The notes under the pieces: generated by a model
The model's input: the letters and a program-made list of their open reading frames with translations, nothing else
What the model was told of the DNA's origin: nothing
Database searches by the model: none
Made by a program: the position numbers and the translations under genes
NCBI RefSeq assembly: GCF_004342025.1
Contig: NZ_SLWN01000007.1
Span: 1-64,000 of the forward strand
Length of the DNA: 64,000 bases
Source of the DNA: Kribbella steppae
GTDB lineage: Bacteria > Actinomycetota > Actinomycetes > Propionibacteriales > Kribbellaceae
Direction: 5' to 3'
In this document: positions 26,172 to 35,336 of the stretch, one piece after another
How the letters are laid out: every line of letters starts with the position of its first letter
Position numbering within the stretch: position 1 is the first letter of the stretch

Positions 26172-27694
26172 GGCCGCGCCGTACCAGAACTGGTCTCCGT
26201 GGGGCGAGCGAACTCGAGGGCGAACTCGATCAGCAACTTGGTGCCGAAGCCGGTCGCGCCCTTGTTGCGCCACGCCCTGGGCGCCGGCAGCTGAGCCGTG
26301 CCCGCGATGTCCACATGGGCCCACGGGTGGCCGTCGACGAATTCCTCGAGGAACAGCGCGGCGGTGATGGATCCCGCGTTCACGCCGCCCATGTTGGTGA
26401 GGTCGGCGATCGACGAGTCGAGCTGCGATCGGTACGGCCGGTGCAGCGGCAGTTCCCAGACGGGCTCGTCGACGACGTCACCCGCGCGCCGCAACTGCTC
26501 CACCACGGCCGGGTTGTTCCCCATCACGCCGGCGATGTCGACGCCGAACGTTCGCAGGCAGGCACCGGTCAGCGTCGCGATGTCGACGATCGCATCGACC
26601 GGCTCCTCCGTGGCCAGCGCCAGTCCGTCGGCCATCACGAGACGCCCTTCGGCATCGGTGTTCAGCACCTCGACCGTCGTGCCGTTGCGCATCCGCAACA
26701 CGTCACCGAGCTTCATGGCCGACCCCGACGGCATGTTGTCGGTGCACATCAGATAGCCGGTGACAGCCGACGTACATCCCAACGCCTGCAAGGCCGTCAT
26801 CGAAGCGAGGACGGCCGCGGCACCGGTCATGTCGTTCTTCATCTGCGCGTGCGACTCGTCGCTCGGCTTGAGGCTGATCCCACCCGAGTCGTACATGACG
26901 CCCTTGCCGATCAGAGCGATCCGGCCGGTGGGCTCCTCAGGCTGGTAGCGCAGCCGGATCATCCGGGGCGGCTCCACACTCCCGCGGTTGACGCCGAGCA
27001 GACCCCCGCAGCCCATCTCGATCAGCTGGTCCTTGTCGAAGACCTCGACCTCGAGACCCGCCGGCGGACCGACCTCGAGGGCGACCTCGGCCATCCGGAC
27101 CGCCGACAGTGTGGTGGCCGGGCAGTTGGCCAGATCCCGGCCCAGGCTGTACGCCGCGGCAATGACACGACCGCGTTCGACCCCGATTCCGACCTCTTCG
27201 GAATCCTCGTCGGCCACCACCAGCAGCGATTCGAGCGGAGCACGGTCAGCGTCCTTGCCGACGAAGTACCGCCAGCGGGCCAGTAGCACCCCTTCGGTCA
27301 CCGCCTGGGCGAAATCGGCCCGGGAGATGCCCAGGTCGCGGGTAGGGACCTCGATCGCAAGGCGCTTGTGCCACGGGACGGCACGGGCGAACTCCGCCGC
27401 CAGATCGCGCGCGAGCGTGGCGTCGATCTGATCGGGCGCACCGGTCCCCACGGCGACGCGGACCGGGCCCTCCGATCGCGCCTGAACGAGCGTCTGGCCA
27501 CGCTCTCCGGTGAATCCCGCGGACGCCAAGCCGGCCGCGTTCGTCCCGAGTTCCTCGCGAGGCTCAGCCCCGAGGGCAACCGGTACGGCGAGCGCGTCCA
27601 CCTCTGCCTCCGCCTGCTTCAACGAAGCGACGCCGACCGTGACCCGGTGCCGGGTCGAAGGAATCGGATCGAAGTCGTCGGGAGTCGTGTTCAC
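26168..27694 (-). CDS. pepA: Leucyl aminopeptidase (M17)
   Basis: A 508-residue cytosolic dizinc aminopeptidase. Metal ligands and catalytic residues are all visible: K264 and D269 (GKGVMYDSGG), K276, D288 (MKNDMTG), D347, E349 and R351 (NTDAEGRL). The N-terminal macro-like domain (about 1-170) is present, so the length fits the family. It is the first gene of the operon, with the promoter in the 204 bases upstream, and is translationally coupled to the AbgT gene. It removes N-terminal residues from peptides. In this operon it probably acts on imported peptides or conjugates. Confidence 0.92.
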   Translation of the reverse strand: MNTTPDDFDPIPSTRHRVTVGVASLKQAEAEVDALAVPVALGAEPREELGTNAAGLASAGFTGERGQTLVQARSEGPVRVAVGTGAPDQIDATLARDLAAEFARAVPWHKRLAIEVPTRDLGISRADFAQAVTEGVLLARWRYFVGKDADRAPLESLLVVADEDSEEVGIGVERGRVIAAAYSLGRDLANCPATTLSAVRMAEVALEVGPPAGLEVEVFDKDQLIEMGCGGLLGVNRGSVEPPRMIRLRYQPEEPTGRIALIGKGVMYDSGGISLKPSDESHAQMKNDMTGAAAVLASMTALQALGCTSAVTGYLMCTDNMPSGSAMKLGDVLRMRNGTTVEVLNTDAEGRLVMADGLALATEEPVDAIVDIATLTGACLRTFGVDIAGVMGNNPAVVEQLRRAGDVVDEPVWELPLHRPYRSQLDSSIADLTNMGGVNAGSITAALFLEEFVDGHPWAHVDIAGTAQLPAPRAWRNKGATGFGTKLLIEFALEFARPTETSSGTARP

Positions 27695-27898
27695 GAGATC
27701 TCCTCTCGCCGGAGCGTGGCATCCTCAGCTCGGCGGACAGGAGTGCGCCACCGTTCCGCGCTGGAAACCCCATCCCACCAATCGGCCGGGCCGCCGTCCT
27801 CCTCCGATTAGGGTGACCTGCGAACGCCTACCCAGCGCGCCGTCACAGGTCGTACGTCGTCCCTGACGCTGCGAATCACCCGGGGCGGGGGATAAACC
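27695..27898. promoter_or_regulatory. Promoter region of the pepA-abgT-SLC13-glsA operon
   Basis: This 204-base gap lies between the LAL regulator stop and the pepA start, with AGGAGATC just ahead of the pepA ATG on the minus strand. A weak inverted pair GACCTG/CAGGTC occurs at the distal end. I see no convincing -35/-10 pair and no terminator hairpin, so the LAL gene could receive read-through only from its own promoter upstream. Confidence 0.3.
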
Positions 27899-30547
27899 CT
27901 AGGTCAGCCCGACGGTGCGGGCCACGCGGAGGGCCGCGGACCGCTTCTCCACCCCGAGCTTGCGATAGAGCGACATCAGGTGTGTCTTGACGGTGTTCTC
28001 GGTGATGTACAGCGCCTGGGCGATCTCGGTGTACGAGCTGCCGAGCGCGAGCTGCTCGAGCACGTCCGCCTCACGGGCCGTCAACCGGATCCGCGCACCG
28101 TTGACGACGGCATCGAGGCGATGCGGTGGCGAAGCGTGCGCATCCGGCCTGGTCCGCGCCAGCAGCGTCATCCCGCCGGACTCACTCGATGCGCTCCGGT
28201 AACCCGACAGCTTGTCGAGCGCGACGGCGGCGAACGGATGCGGGTTCGGACTCGCGAGATGCCTGCGCAGCTGGTCGAGGAACGCCGGTTCGCCACCGGC
28301 CGGGATGAGGGCGTGCAGGATTCGCTGTGGAGCCACCCGGTTCAGGGTGTCGACCAGCGAGGTATCGGCACCGGGCACATCGCCCAGGCGGGCCAGCAGG
28401 ACGGTACGGAAGGAGGCTGCCGTGGACGCGATCGGAGGGTACAGATCCGGTCGGTCGAGCAACTGGTCGATCATCGCCGCGGTCGCTTGCAGGTCACGCC
28501 CGCCGATCGAGAGCATGGCCCGGGCCAGCTCGGCCTCGGTCTCGTTGCCGGTCCGGTCGAGCTCCCTGAGCTGCGCATCGATGCCGGGCTGGTCCCCGAC
28601 CAGAACTGCCAGCCGGAGCCGCAACAGAGCCAGGTCCCGGGACAGGAACGACGGTAGCCGCCCGGCCGCCGCGGGATCGCTGGTGAGTTCCGTCAACGCC
28701 TCGTCGAGCCGACCGTCCTCGACCAGGAGCACGGATCGCAGGATCGCGCGCAACGCGGTGACCACCGTGTCCGAGTCGGCCACGTCGGTCGCGACCACGA
28801 GCTGATGCCAGTGCCGCGCAGTGTCCAGATCCAGCTGGCTCACGGCCGCGAATCCCATCACGACGTGGGCCCGGACGGCGTACTCCAGCGGTAGCCCCTG
28901 CTCTCCGACCACGTCGAGAGCGGCCCGCGCGGACTGGGCCGCGCTCTGCACCTGGCCGCGCACATACTGCACGACGGCACGGTGTGCGAGGCCACCGGCG
29001 ACCAGCCGCGTATGGCCCACCATCCGTGCCGTGACGAGCGCCTCGTCCAGATGGCCGAGGGCAGCATCGAGTTCGTCGGCCCAGATCTCCGCCGCCGCAA
29101 GCTCGATCAGCAACCAGGCCAACCGCTCGGGGGCGAGTACGGCGCCTCGCCGATCGTCACCATCCGCCTGATCCAGCCTCAGCAGGGATCTCGCCCGTCC
29201 GATCGCGGTCTGGACGTCGTACCAGCCGTAGCGGGATTCCCACAGCCGCAGCAGTACGGCGTCTGCCGCCAGCGCGTCGTCGTCCGGTGTCACCGGCCGA
29301 TCCGTCGTGCCGGCCAGGTCGTCGGCCGACGCCGCGTCCATGACCGCGCCGGCGACGTCCCCGGACACGCGCCGCAGCAGGCCGCGAACGCCGATCAGGT
29401 GTGGATGGGTCGTGAGATAGCCGTCCGGGAGGGCTTCGAATCCCGCCGTGACGAGACCGGGATCGCCGGCGGCGAGGATCTCCGGCCCGTGCGCAAGCAG
29501 GATCCGGGCCACCAGTGCCGGGTCGTCGGCACCCAGTGCGCTCCGCAGCGCGGTTCCGCCGTCGCCGCGGTTCTCGTAGTACAGCGCCGACCGGCGGTGC
29601 GCCCCGACGACGATCCGCGCGTCCTCGGTACTGCCGGTGGCTCGTCGCCGGAGCAGTTCGACGAGCAGTGGGTGGTACTGATACAGCGGTTCGCCGCCGG
29701 ATCCGTCGGCGTAGGCCGTCACCAGCAGCCCGTTGCCGGCGAGATCCGCAAGCATCGCACCGGCGTCTGCGTCGCCGCTGAGCATCACGGCCAGGGGTCC
29801 GGTCACGGCGGTGGCCCCGAAGGTGCTCAGCAGCATCGCCTGCACCCGGTCGCCGAGGGTGCTCAAGCTTTCACCGAGCAGCACGTCGAGCACCGGCCGC
29901 TGGTTGACGACGGGCCACACGGCGGCTCCGGAAGCAGCGAGGGTCCGGGCCGCGAGCACCAGCGCTGCCGCCCAGCCGGCCGTCTGTTCCTGGAACAGCA
30001 GGATGTCTTCCGGGGTGGCCTTGTCGGCATGCGCCTGCACGAGCGCGGCAGCCTCTGCGTCGTTGAAGCGCAGATCCCCCGACCGCAACGTCAGGGCCAT
30101 ACCACTCAACTCGAGCTCGGGCACCGGCAGTGGGAGGTCGTACCGGGTGGCCAGCACGAGCCGGACCGCGTGCGGCGACTCCTTCAGAACCTGGGACACG
30201 TCGGCGACCGTCGCTGCCGGCAGCAGGTGGGCGTCGTCGACCACGATCGGATCCGGCGGACTCGTCAGGTCGGTGCCGACCGCCTCGTGGAGGGTTTGCC
30301 CCAGCGAGCCCGGCGACTGCCCGGGCACCCAGGCCACGGACTCACCCGACCGTCGCCGGCGCGCTACCCAGTCCGCCAGCAGGACGGTCTTGCCGGTGCC
30401 GGCCGGCGCGATCACCAACGTCAGCGGAGCCCGCACGCCGAGGTCGAGAGCGGTGTGCAACCGCTCACGAGTGACCAGCGTCAGCGGCGGCCGCGGGACA
30501 CTCCCTCCGGCCTGGCGCTCACGCGCTTGGTCTGGCGTCGGGGTCAC
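27899..30547 (-). CDS. LAL/MalT-type LuxR-family transcriptional regulator
   Basis: A regulator of about 882 residues. The N-terminal STAND ATPase has the P-loop APAGTGKTVLLADW and a Walker B VVDDAHLL. A long helical TPR-like middle follows. The last 65 residues are a LuxR helix-turn-helix (LTAREADVLEQLALGSSYTE, then ENTVKTHLMSLYRKLGV). The GTG at 30547 follows GGAGGGGCGGCGAGG and is preferred, while a GTG at 30631 would add 28 Ser/Arg-rich residues with no ribosome site. MalT-like regulators activate genes when ATP and an inducer bind. It lies directly downstream of the hypothetical gene and upstream of the pepA operon on the same strand, but direct control is unproven. Confidence 0.88.
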   Translation of the reverse strand: MTPTPDQARERQAGGSVPRPPLTLVTRERLHTALDLGVRAPLTLVIAPAGTGKTVLLADWVARRRRSGESVAWVPGQSPGSLGQTLHEAVGTDLTSPPDPIVVDDAHLLPAATVADVSQVLKESPHAVRLVLATRYDLPLPVPELELSGMALTLRSGDLRFNDAEAAALVQAHADKATPEDILLFQEQTAGWAAALVLAARTLAASGAAVWPVVNQRPVLDVLLGESLSTLGDRVQAMLLSTFGATAVTGPLAVMLSGDADAGAMLADLAGNGLLVTAYADGSGGEPLYQYHPLLVELLRRRATGSTEDARIVVGAHRRSALYYENRGDGGTALRSALGADDPALVARILLAHGPEILAAGDPGLVTAGFEALPDGYLTTHPHLIGVRGLLRRVSGDVAGAVMDAASADDLAGTTDRPVTPDDDALAADAVLLRLWESRYGWYDVQTAIGRARSLLRLDQADGDDRRGAVLAPERLAWLLIELAAAEIWADELDAALGHLDEALVTARMVGHTRLVAGGLAHRAVVQYVRGQVQSAAQSARAALDVVGEQGLPLEYAVRAHVVMGFAAVSQLDLDTARHWHQLVVATDVADSDTVVTALRAILRSVLLVEDGRLDEALTELTSDPAAAGRLPSFLSRDLALLRLRLAVLVGDQPGIDAQLRELDRTGNETEAELARAMLSIGGRDLQATAAMIDQLLDRPDLYPPIASTAASFRTVLLARLGDVPGADTSLVDTLNRVAPQRILHALIPAGGEPAFLDQLRRHLASPNPHPFAAVALDKLSGYRSASSESGGMTLLARTRPDAHASPPHRLDAVVNGARIRLTAREADVLEQLALGSSYTEIAQALYITENTVKTHLMSLYRKLGVEKRSAALRVARTVGLT

Positions 30548-30715
30548 CCTCGCCGCCCCTCCCCTGGCCGACGTGCCCTGCTCTGCGCTTACCCGATCCT
30601 GCGTCCGAAATATCGAGACTAACTGGTGCACGCCGATCGCGGCAGGGGGTGACTCTTCGTCGTCCCCCGCAGCTCGAGCAAACCGATCACCCGAATCGGG
30701 TGAGGGCCGACGTCG

Positions 30716-31213
30716 TCAGCGCGCGTCGCGTTTGGCCTGGCGACGGGCGCCGGCGGCCTGCGACGACGCGTCCTTCTTCAGTCCGCCCGTGGTCTTGGTC
30801 GCCCGCGGACGCCGGCTGGTCTGCGGCGCGGGACCGCCGACGGGGACCGGAGCCGCAACGCCTCCGCCGGTCGATCGCGCCGCTGCGATCCGTTCGCTGC
30901 GAAGGTCCATCGACGCTCGCTTGGCGGCCGTCGCGACTGCCCGGCTCACCCGCGCCAGCACCGACTCGAACAACTCCGCCTTGTCCCGATCGCGTTGATT
31001 CCTGGGGTAGGACTTGCCTCGCCCGCCCGCCTGCGCGACGGCTGCACTCGCGCCACGTCGGTAGTTCTTCACGTACTTCGTCCGGACCCGCCGGATCCGC
31101 TGGTGCAAGTCCAGCAGTTCATCTTCGTCGAGGCCCTTCAACGCATCCCGTTCAGTCTCAGCCACCAGCATGCGCTCAGCATCTGTCAATGAGTTCAGCA
31201 AGCCTTGATTCAT
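30716..31213 (-). CDS. Conserved hypothetical protein (charged, helical)
   Basis: A 165-residue very basic, helical protein. The N-terminal half (LLNSLTDAERMLVAETERDA, then LDEDELLDLHQRIRRVRTKYVKNYRR) is strongly patterned, and the C-terminal half is low-complexity Ala/Gly/Arg/Lys. The K/R excess suggests nucleic-acid binding. I recall homologues with the same KYVKNYRRGAS phrase in other actinomycetes, none with known function. GGGGAGACTGCG precedes the ATG at 31213, whereas the longer frame lacks a ribosome site. Confidence 0.7.
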   Translation of the reverse strand: MNQGLLNSLTDAERMLVAETERDALKGLDEDELLDLHQRIRRVRTKYVKNYRRGASAAVAQAGGRGKSYPRNQRDRDKAELFESVLARVSRAVATAAKRASMDLRSERIAAARSTGGGVAAPVPVGGPAPQTSRRPRATKTTGGLKKDASSQAAGARRQAKRDAR

Positions 31214-31320
31214 CGCAGTCTCCCCTAGCAGCCACCCGCAGCTTACGTCCGCACCTCGCCCCGGTCGAGAGCCGAAACAACCGTCACCGTGCTCGCGATC
31301 CAGCTGCTGATCGCTGAAGT

Positions 31321-31905
31321 TCACAGATTGCGCAAGGCCAGCGAGTCCAAGGCTGCTTGGGCATAAGCGTCGGCTTCCGCTCGCGAAGGAGCCGCATCGA
31401 GGCAGAGCAACCGTCGTCGGTGTCGCTCACCCAGGAGCAGGGCAAACAGCTGCTCGGCCTTCGTCCCCGCGGGTCCGAGCAACTCCGCCAACGCCTCGAT
31501 GTACCGCTGCGGGCCGGCCGCGTAGAAGCCGCTGGCAAGCTCAGGAAACTGCTTCGCCTCCGCGATCACCATCCTGTGCAAGCCGATCGCAACGTCGGAG
31601 TGCAAGGTCATCACGAGGCGGACAGCCAGGGCTTCGAGGTCTGCGACCTGACCCTCCGGCAGTACGTCGCGGTTGAGCCGGCTGACCACCGCGGTGAACA
31701 CGGCGGTCTTGTCGCCGACGTACACGTAGATCGTCCGCTTGGTGACCTTCGCATCAGCGGCGAGGCGGTCGAGCGACACGCCCCCGTAGCCGTGCTCGAG
31801 GAACAAGCGCACGGCGGCGTCGAGGATCTGCTCTCGCCGCTGCTCACGCTCCGACCGGGTCGGCCGGCCGCGCTTGCGCTGTCCGTCACCCACGACGTCG
31901 TCCAT
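31321..31905 (-). CDS. TetR-family transcriptional regulator
   Basis: A 194-residue repressor. The helix-turn-helix is at about residues 25-70 (ILDAAVRLFLEHGYGGVSLD, then VTKRTIYVYVGDKTAVF), and the C-terminal helical domain resembles the TetR_C-33 (AefR-like) type. GGAGGACGG precedes the ATG. It is divergent from the 2-oxoacid dehydrogenase operon across a 103-base gap carrying a near-perfect palindrome, so it almost surely represses that operon and itself. The inducer is probably an acyl-CoA or keto acid tied to the operon. Confidence 0.9.
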   Translation of the reverse strand: MDDVVGDGQRKRGRPTRSEREQRREQILDAAVRLFLEHGYGGVSLDRLAADAKVTKRTIYVYVGDKTAVFTAVVSRLNRDVLPEGQVADLEALAVRLVMTLHSDVAIGLHRMVIAEAKQFPELASGFYAAGPQRYIEALAELLGPAGTKAEQLFALLLGERHRRRLLCLDAAPSRAEADAYAQAALDSLALRNL

Positions 31906-31929
31906 CCGTCCTCCGCTTCACTCGGTTCA

Positions 31930-31951
31930 AATGATACGGTCTAGTATCATT
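31930..31951. promoter_or_regulatory. TetR operator between tetR and the 2-oxoacid dehydrogenase operon
   Basis: AATGATAC (31930-31937) and GTATCATT (31944-31951) are perfect 8-base inverted arms around a 6-base spacer. The site is 25 bases from the TetR start and 57 bases from the E1-alpha start. It is AT-rich within a GC-rich genome and carries TATCAT on both strands, so it probably overlaps both -10 regions. Confidence 0.75.
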
Positions 31952-32008
31952 ATGCTGGGCCCGACACACCGCGATCCGTGGCCCATCCCGTGGTGAGGAG
32001 ATCCGAAC

Positions 32009-33016
32009 ATGTCCGAGTTGGTCGGCTACTACCGTCAGATGCTGCTGATCCGACGGTTCGAGGAACGGGCCGCCCGTGCCTATACCGAGGCCAAGATCGG
32101 CGGCTACTGCCACCTGAACCTCGGCGAGGAAGCCACCGTGGTGGGCCTCATGGGCGCACTCCGTTCGACCGACTACCTGTTCACCAACTACCGCGAACAC
32201 GGCTATGCCCTGGCCCGGGGCATCGATCCCGGCCGGGTCCTCGCCGAGCTCTACGGCCGCAGCGACGGCGTGTCCAAGGGCTGGGGTGGCTCGATGCACC
32301 TCTTCGATGCCCAGGCGAGGCTGCTCGGCGGCTACGGGATCGTCGGCGGTCAGTTGCCACTCGCAACCGGTGCCGCGCTGGCGATCGCCTATCGGGGCGG
32401 CGACGAGGTGGTCATGTGTCACATGGGTGACGGTACGACGAACATCGGCGCCTTCCACGAGTCGCTGAACCTGGCCGCCCTGTGGAAGCTCCCCATCGTG
32501 TACGTCGTGATCAACAACCAGCTCGGGATGGGCACCAGCGTGGAGCTGTCGTCGGCCGAACCCGAGTTGTACAAACGCGCTGCGGCGTACCGGATGCACG
32601 GGGAACGTGTCGACGGCAACGATGTGCCGGCGGTCCGGGATGCGGCCGATCGTGCCATCGCCGCGGCACGTGAGGGCCACCCGACCCTGCTGGAGACCGT
32701 CAGCACCCGGCTCCGCGGCCACTCTGTCGTCGACCCAGCGACGTATCGGAGCAAGGAGGAGACGGCCGCGCTCCGAGCCGCAGATCCCCTGCTCGCGCTG
32801 GCCGATCGGCTATTGAACGACGGCATGATGACTGCCGCAGATCTGGACCGGCTCGAGGACTCGGTCGCTGCAGAGGTCGCCGCGGCGGTGAGCTTCGCCG
32901 ACGCGAGCCCGGCACCGGACGTGAAGACGCTGTTCGACTACAACTACGCGACGCCGGTGCCGAACGACCTGAAGCGCCTGCCGGCTCAGCCCTTGTTCGC
33001 GGCGGTCGGCGCATGA
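32009..33016 (+). CDS. Thiamine-dependent 2-oxoacid (pyruvate/acetoin-type) dehydrogenase E1 alpha
   Basis: A 335-residue E1 alpha subunit. The thiamine diphosphate motif is GDGTTNIGAFHESLNLAALW, and the phosphorylation-loop region RLRGHSVVDPATYRSKEE carries the conserved His. It starts after GAGGAGATCCGAAC and overlaps the E1 beta gene by ATGA. With E1 beta and E2 it forms the decarboxylating part of a pyruvate, acetoin or branched-chain complex. E3 is not encoded here, so the housekeeping lipoamide dehydrogenase must serve. The length and short N-terminus fit acetoin/PDHA-type subunits. Confidence 0.9.
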   Translation: MSELVGYYRQMLLIRRFEERAARAYTEAKIGGYCHLNLGEEATVVGLMGALRSTDYLFTNYREHGYALARGIDPGRVLAELYGRSDGVSKGWGGSMHLFDAQARLLGGYGIVGGQLPLATGAALAIAYRGGDEVVMCHMGDGTTNIGAFHESLNLAALWKLPIVYVVINNQLGMGTSVELSSAEPELYKRAAAYRMHGERVDGNDVPAVRDAADRAIAAAREGHPTLLETVSTRLRGHSVVDPATYRSKEETAALRAADPLLALADRLLNDGMMTAADLDRLEDSVAAEVAAAVSFADASPAPDVKTLFDYNYATPVPNDLKRLPAQPLFAAVGA

Positions 33017-34005
33017 CCGTGATGTCCTATCGCCAGGCGATCCACGACACGCTGCGAGCCGAGATGCTCCGCGACGACCGGGTCTTCCTGATCGGCGAAG
33101 AGATCGGCATCTTCGAGGGGTCGTACAAGATCACCGCCGGCCTGCTGTCCGAGTTCGGCGAGCAGCGCGTCCGCGACACCCCGATCTCCGAGGAGGGGTT
33201 CACCGGCGCGGCGATCGGGGCGGCGATGCTCGGTCTCCGGCCGGTCGTCGAGCTCATGACCATCAACTTCTCCCTGCTCGCGCTCGACCAGATCGTCAAC
33301 CATGCGGCCAAGATTCACGGCATGTTCGGCGGGCAGAGCAGCGTCCCGATGGTCATCCGTACGCCGGGCGGGGGCGGCCAGCAACTCGGTGCCACCCACT
33401 CGCAGAACGTCGAGCTGTACTACGCCTTCGTCCCTGGGCTGAAGGTGGTCGCCCCGAGCAGCCCGGCGGATGCGAAGGCGCTGTTGCTGGCGGCGATGCG
33501 GGATGACGATCCGGTGCTGTTCCTCGAGAATCTCGCTCTCTACAACGCGAAGGGCGACGTACCGGACGATGACGTACCGGCCGAGATCGGCCGCGCCGCG
33601 GTGATCAGATCCGGAAGCAGCATCACCGTGATCGGCTATTCGCGGATGGCCGCACTCGGACTCCAGGTTGCCGAGCAGCTGGCGAAGGGCGGGATCGACG
33701 CCGAGGTCATCGACCTGCGGAGCCTGCGTCCCCTGGACCGCGAAACGCTGGTCCGGTCGGTCCGCAAGACCCACGCCGCCGTCGTCCTCGAGGACGACTG
33801 GCTGACCTACGGAATCGGTGCCGAGATCGCGGCGACGATCTCCGACGGTGCGTTCGACCAGCTCGACGCTCCGGTCCGCCGAGTCGCGATGGCCGAAGTA
33901 CCGCTTCCGTACGCCAAGAGCCTCGAGACCGCCGCACTCCCCTCGTCGGACGACGTCGAGACGGCGATCAGGCAGACCCTCGCGGCCGTCGGCCGGCTCC
34001 ACTGA
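33013..34005 (+). CDS. 2-oxoacid dehydrogenase E1 beta
   Basis: A 330-residue transketolase-like subunit. Typical phrases are RDTPISEEGFTGAAIGAAM, PMVIRTPGGGGQQLGATHSQ and SLRPLDRETLVRSVRKTH. It is translationally coupled to E1 alpha and ends 12 bases before the E2 gene. It supplies the pyrophosphate partner site and the E2-docking C-domain of the alpha2beta2 E1. Confidence 0.92.
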   Translation: MTVMSYRQAIHDTLRAEMLRDDRVFLIGEEIGIFEGSYKITAGLLSEFGEQRVRDTPISEEGFTGAAIGAAMLGLRPVVELMTINFSLLALDQIVNHAAKIHGMFGGQSSVPMVIRTPGGGGQQLGATHSQNVELYYAFVPGLKVVAPSSPADAKALLLAAMRDDDPVLFLENLALYNAKGDVPDDDVPAEIGRAAVIRSGSSITVIGYSRMAALGLQVAEQLAKGGIDAEVIDLRSLRPLDRETLVRSVRKTHAAVVLEDDWLTYGIGAEIAATISDGAFDQLDAPVRRVAMAEVPLPYAKSLETAALPSSDDVETAIRQTLAAVGRLH

Positions 34006-34017
34006 GAGGACACGACC

Positions 34018-35253
34018 ATGGGCAAGATCCTGATGCCCCGACTGTCGGACACGATGGAGTCCGGCATCATCGCCGGCTGGCGCAAACAGCCGGGCGACAC
34101 CGTCACCGCCGGCGAGATTCTGGCCGACATCGAGACCGACAAGGCGGTGATGGAGTACGAGGCCTACGAATCCGGCGTCCTGAGCCGCATCATCGTTGCC
34201 GAGGGCGAAGAAGTCGCCATCGGCCAGCCGATCGCGATCGTCGGCGAAAACGACGACACTGCGGCCGAGCCCACCCCAACGGCCGAGCCCATCCCGCCGG
34301 CCGAGTCCCCACCGCCGGTTCCTGCGGCGCCGAGCACCGCCGGCAGTGCCGCACCCGCAGCCCCGCCACCCACCGAGCGGCTGCCGGCGTCCCCGTTGGC
34401 CCGACGGGACGCGCACGAACTGGGCGTCGATCTCGCCACGCTGACCGGCACCGGGCCCGGCGGAAGGATCATCCGCGCGGACGTCCGGGCGGCCGCCGAG
34501 GCGATCACGACACCGGAGACGGTGACAGCGCCGGCGCCGTACGCCGGGCAGAGTTCGAGCCCGGCCGAGGAGGTGCCGCTCGGAATGCTGCGCAGGACCA
34601 GCGGCAAGCGGCTGGCCGAGAGCGCCCGCACCGCTCCGCACTTCTATCTCACGGCGGTTTCGGATGTGCAGCAACTCGTCGAGCTCCGGGCAGACCTCAA
34701 CAGCCGATTGACCGCAGCGGGACGCCCCAAGATCAGCCTCAACGACCTGATCGTGCGCGCCTGCGCGCTCACCTTGCGGACGCATCCCGATCTGAACGCC
34801 TCGCTGGCCGGCGATGCGCTCCGCCGGCACCAGGAGATCCACATCGGCCTGGCCGTTGCCGTGGACAACGGTCTCCTCGTTCCCGTGCTGCGCAACGTCG
34901 ATCGCAAGTCGATCGGAGTGATCGCCCAGGAGGCCACCGAGCTGGCTGAACGTGCGAGACAGCGACAGCTGAGTGCCGACGAGATGACCGGTGGAACCTT
35001 CACCGTGAGCAACCTCGGCATGTACGGCGTCGAGCAATTCACCGCGATCATCAATCCCCCGGAGGCGGCGATCCTCGCAGTAGGAGCCTCACGCCGCGAA
35101 GCCGTGGTCCTCGACGACGGATCGATCGCCGCGCGCACACGGATGCGCTACACACTCTCGGCCGATCACCGCATCCTCGACGGCGCCGCCGGCGCGCGCT
35201 TCCTGGCTGACCTCACCGACCTGTTGGAGAACCCCTGGCTGATCCTGGCGTGA
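34018..35253 (+). CDS. Dihydrolipoamide acyltransferase (E2)
   Basis: A 411-residue E2 with a single lipoyl domain (residues 1-78, lipoyl-lysine K42 in IETDKAVMEYEA), an Ala/Pro/Glu-rich linker, a peripheral-subunit-binding domain (about 122-160, SPLARRDAHELGVDLATLTG), a second linker and the catalytic domain (about 185-411) with the active pair H384 and D388 (SADHRILDG). AGAGGAC precedes the ATG. It is the last gene of the TetR-controlled operon, and a strong hairpin follows 39 bases later. Confidence 0.92.
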   Translation: MGKILMPRLSDTMESGIIAGWRKQPGDTVTAGEILADIETDKAVMEYEAYESGVLSRIIVAEGEEVAIGQPIAIVGENDDTAAEPTPTAEPIPPAESPPPVPAAPSTAGSAAPAAPPPTERLPASPLARRDAHELGVDLATLTGTGPGGRIIRADVRAAAEAITTPETVTAPAPYAGQSSSPAEEVPLGMLRRTSGKRLAESARTAPHFYLTAVSDVQQLVELRADLNSRLTAAGRPKISLNDLIVRACALTLRTHPDLNASLAGDALRRHQEIHIGLAVAVDNGLLVPVLRNVDRKSIGVIAQEATELAERARQRQLSADEMTGGTFTVSNLGMYGVEQFTAIINPPEAAILAVGASRREAVVLDDGSIAARTRMRYTLSADHRILDGAAGARFLADLTDLLENPWLILA

Positions 35254-35291
35254 CCTACGACCTGGATCACCGAGCAACCGAACAGCAGCAT

Positions 35292-35318
35292 GGCCGGGCG
35301 CCTTGGGGGCGCCCGGCC
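35292..35318. terminator. Bidirectional hairpin terminator
   Basis: GGCCGGGCGCC (35292-35302) pairs perfectly with GGCGCCCGGCC (35308-35318) around a 5-base loop. It lies between the convergent E2 and COG4315-type lipoprotein genes, so it can stop both transcripts. There is no long T-run, as is common in actinobacteria. Confidence 0.8.
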
Positions 35319-35336
35319 ACTGGTGGGGGGTTTGGA

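Noticed and set aside
32986..35037. 683-codon minus-strand frame across the E1-beta and E2 genes
   Set aside because: It is antisense to well-conserved dehydrogenase subunits and has no family features.
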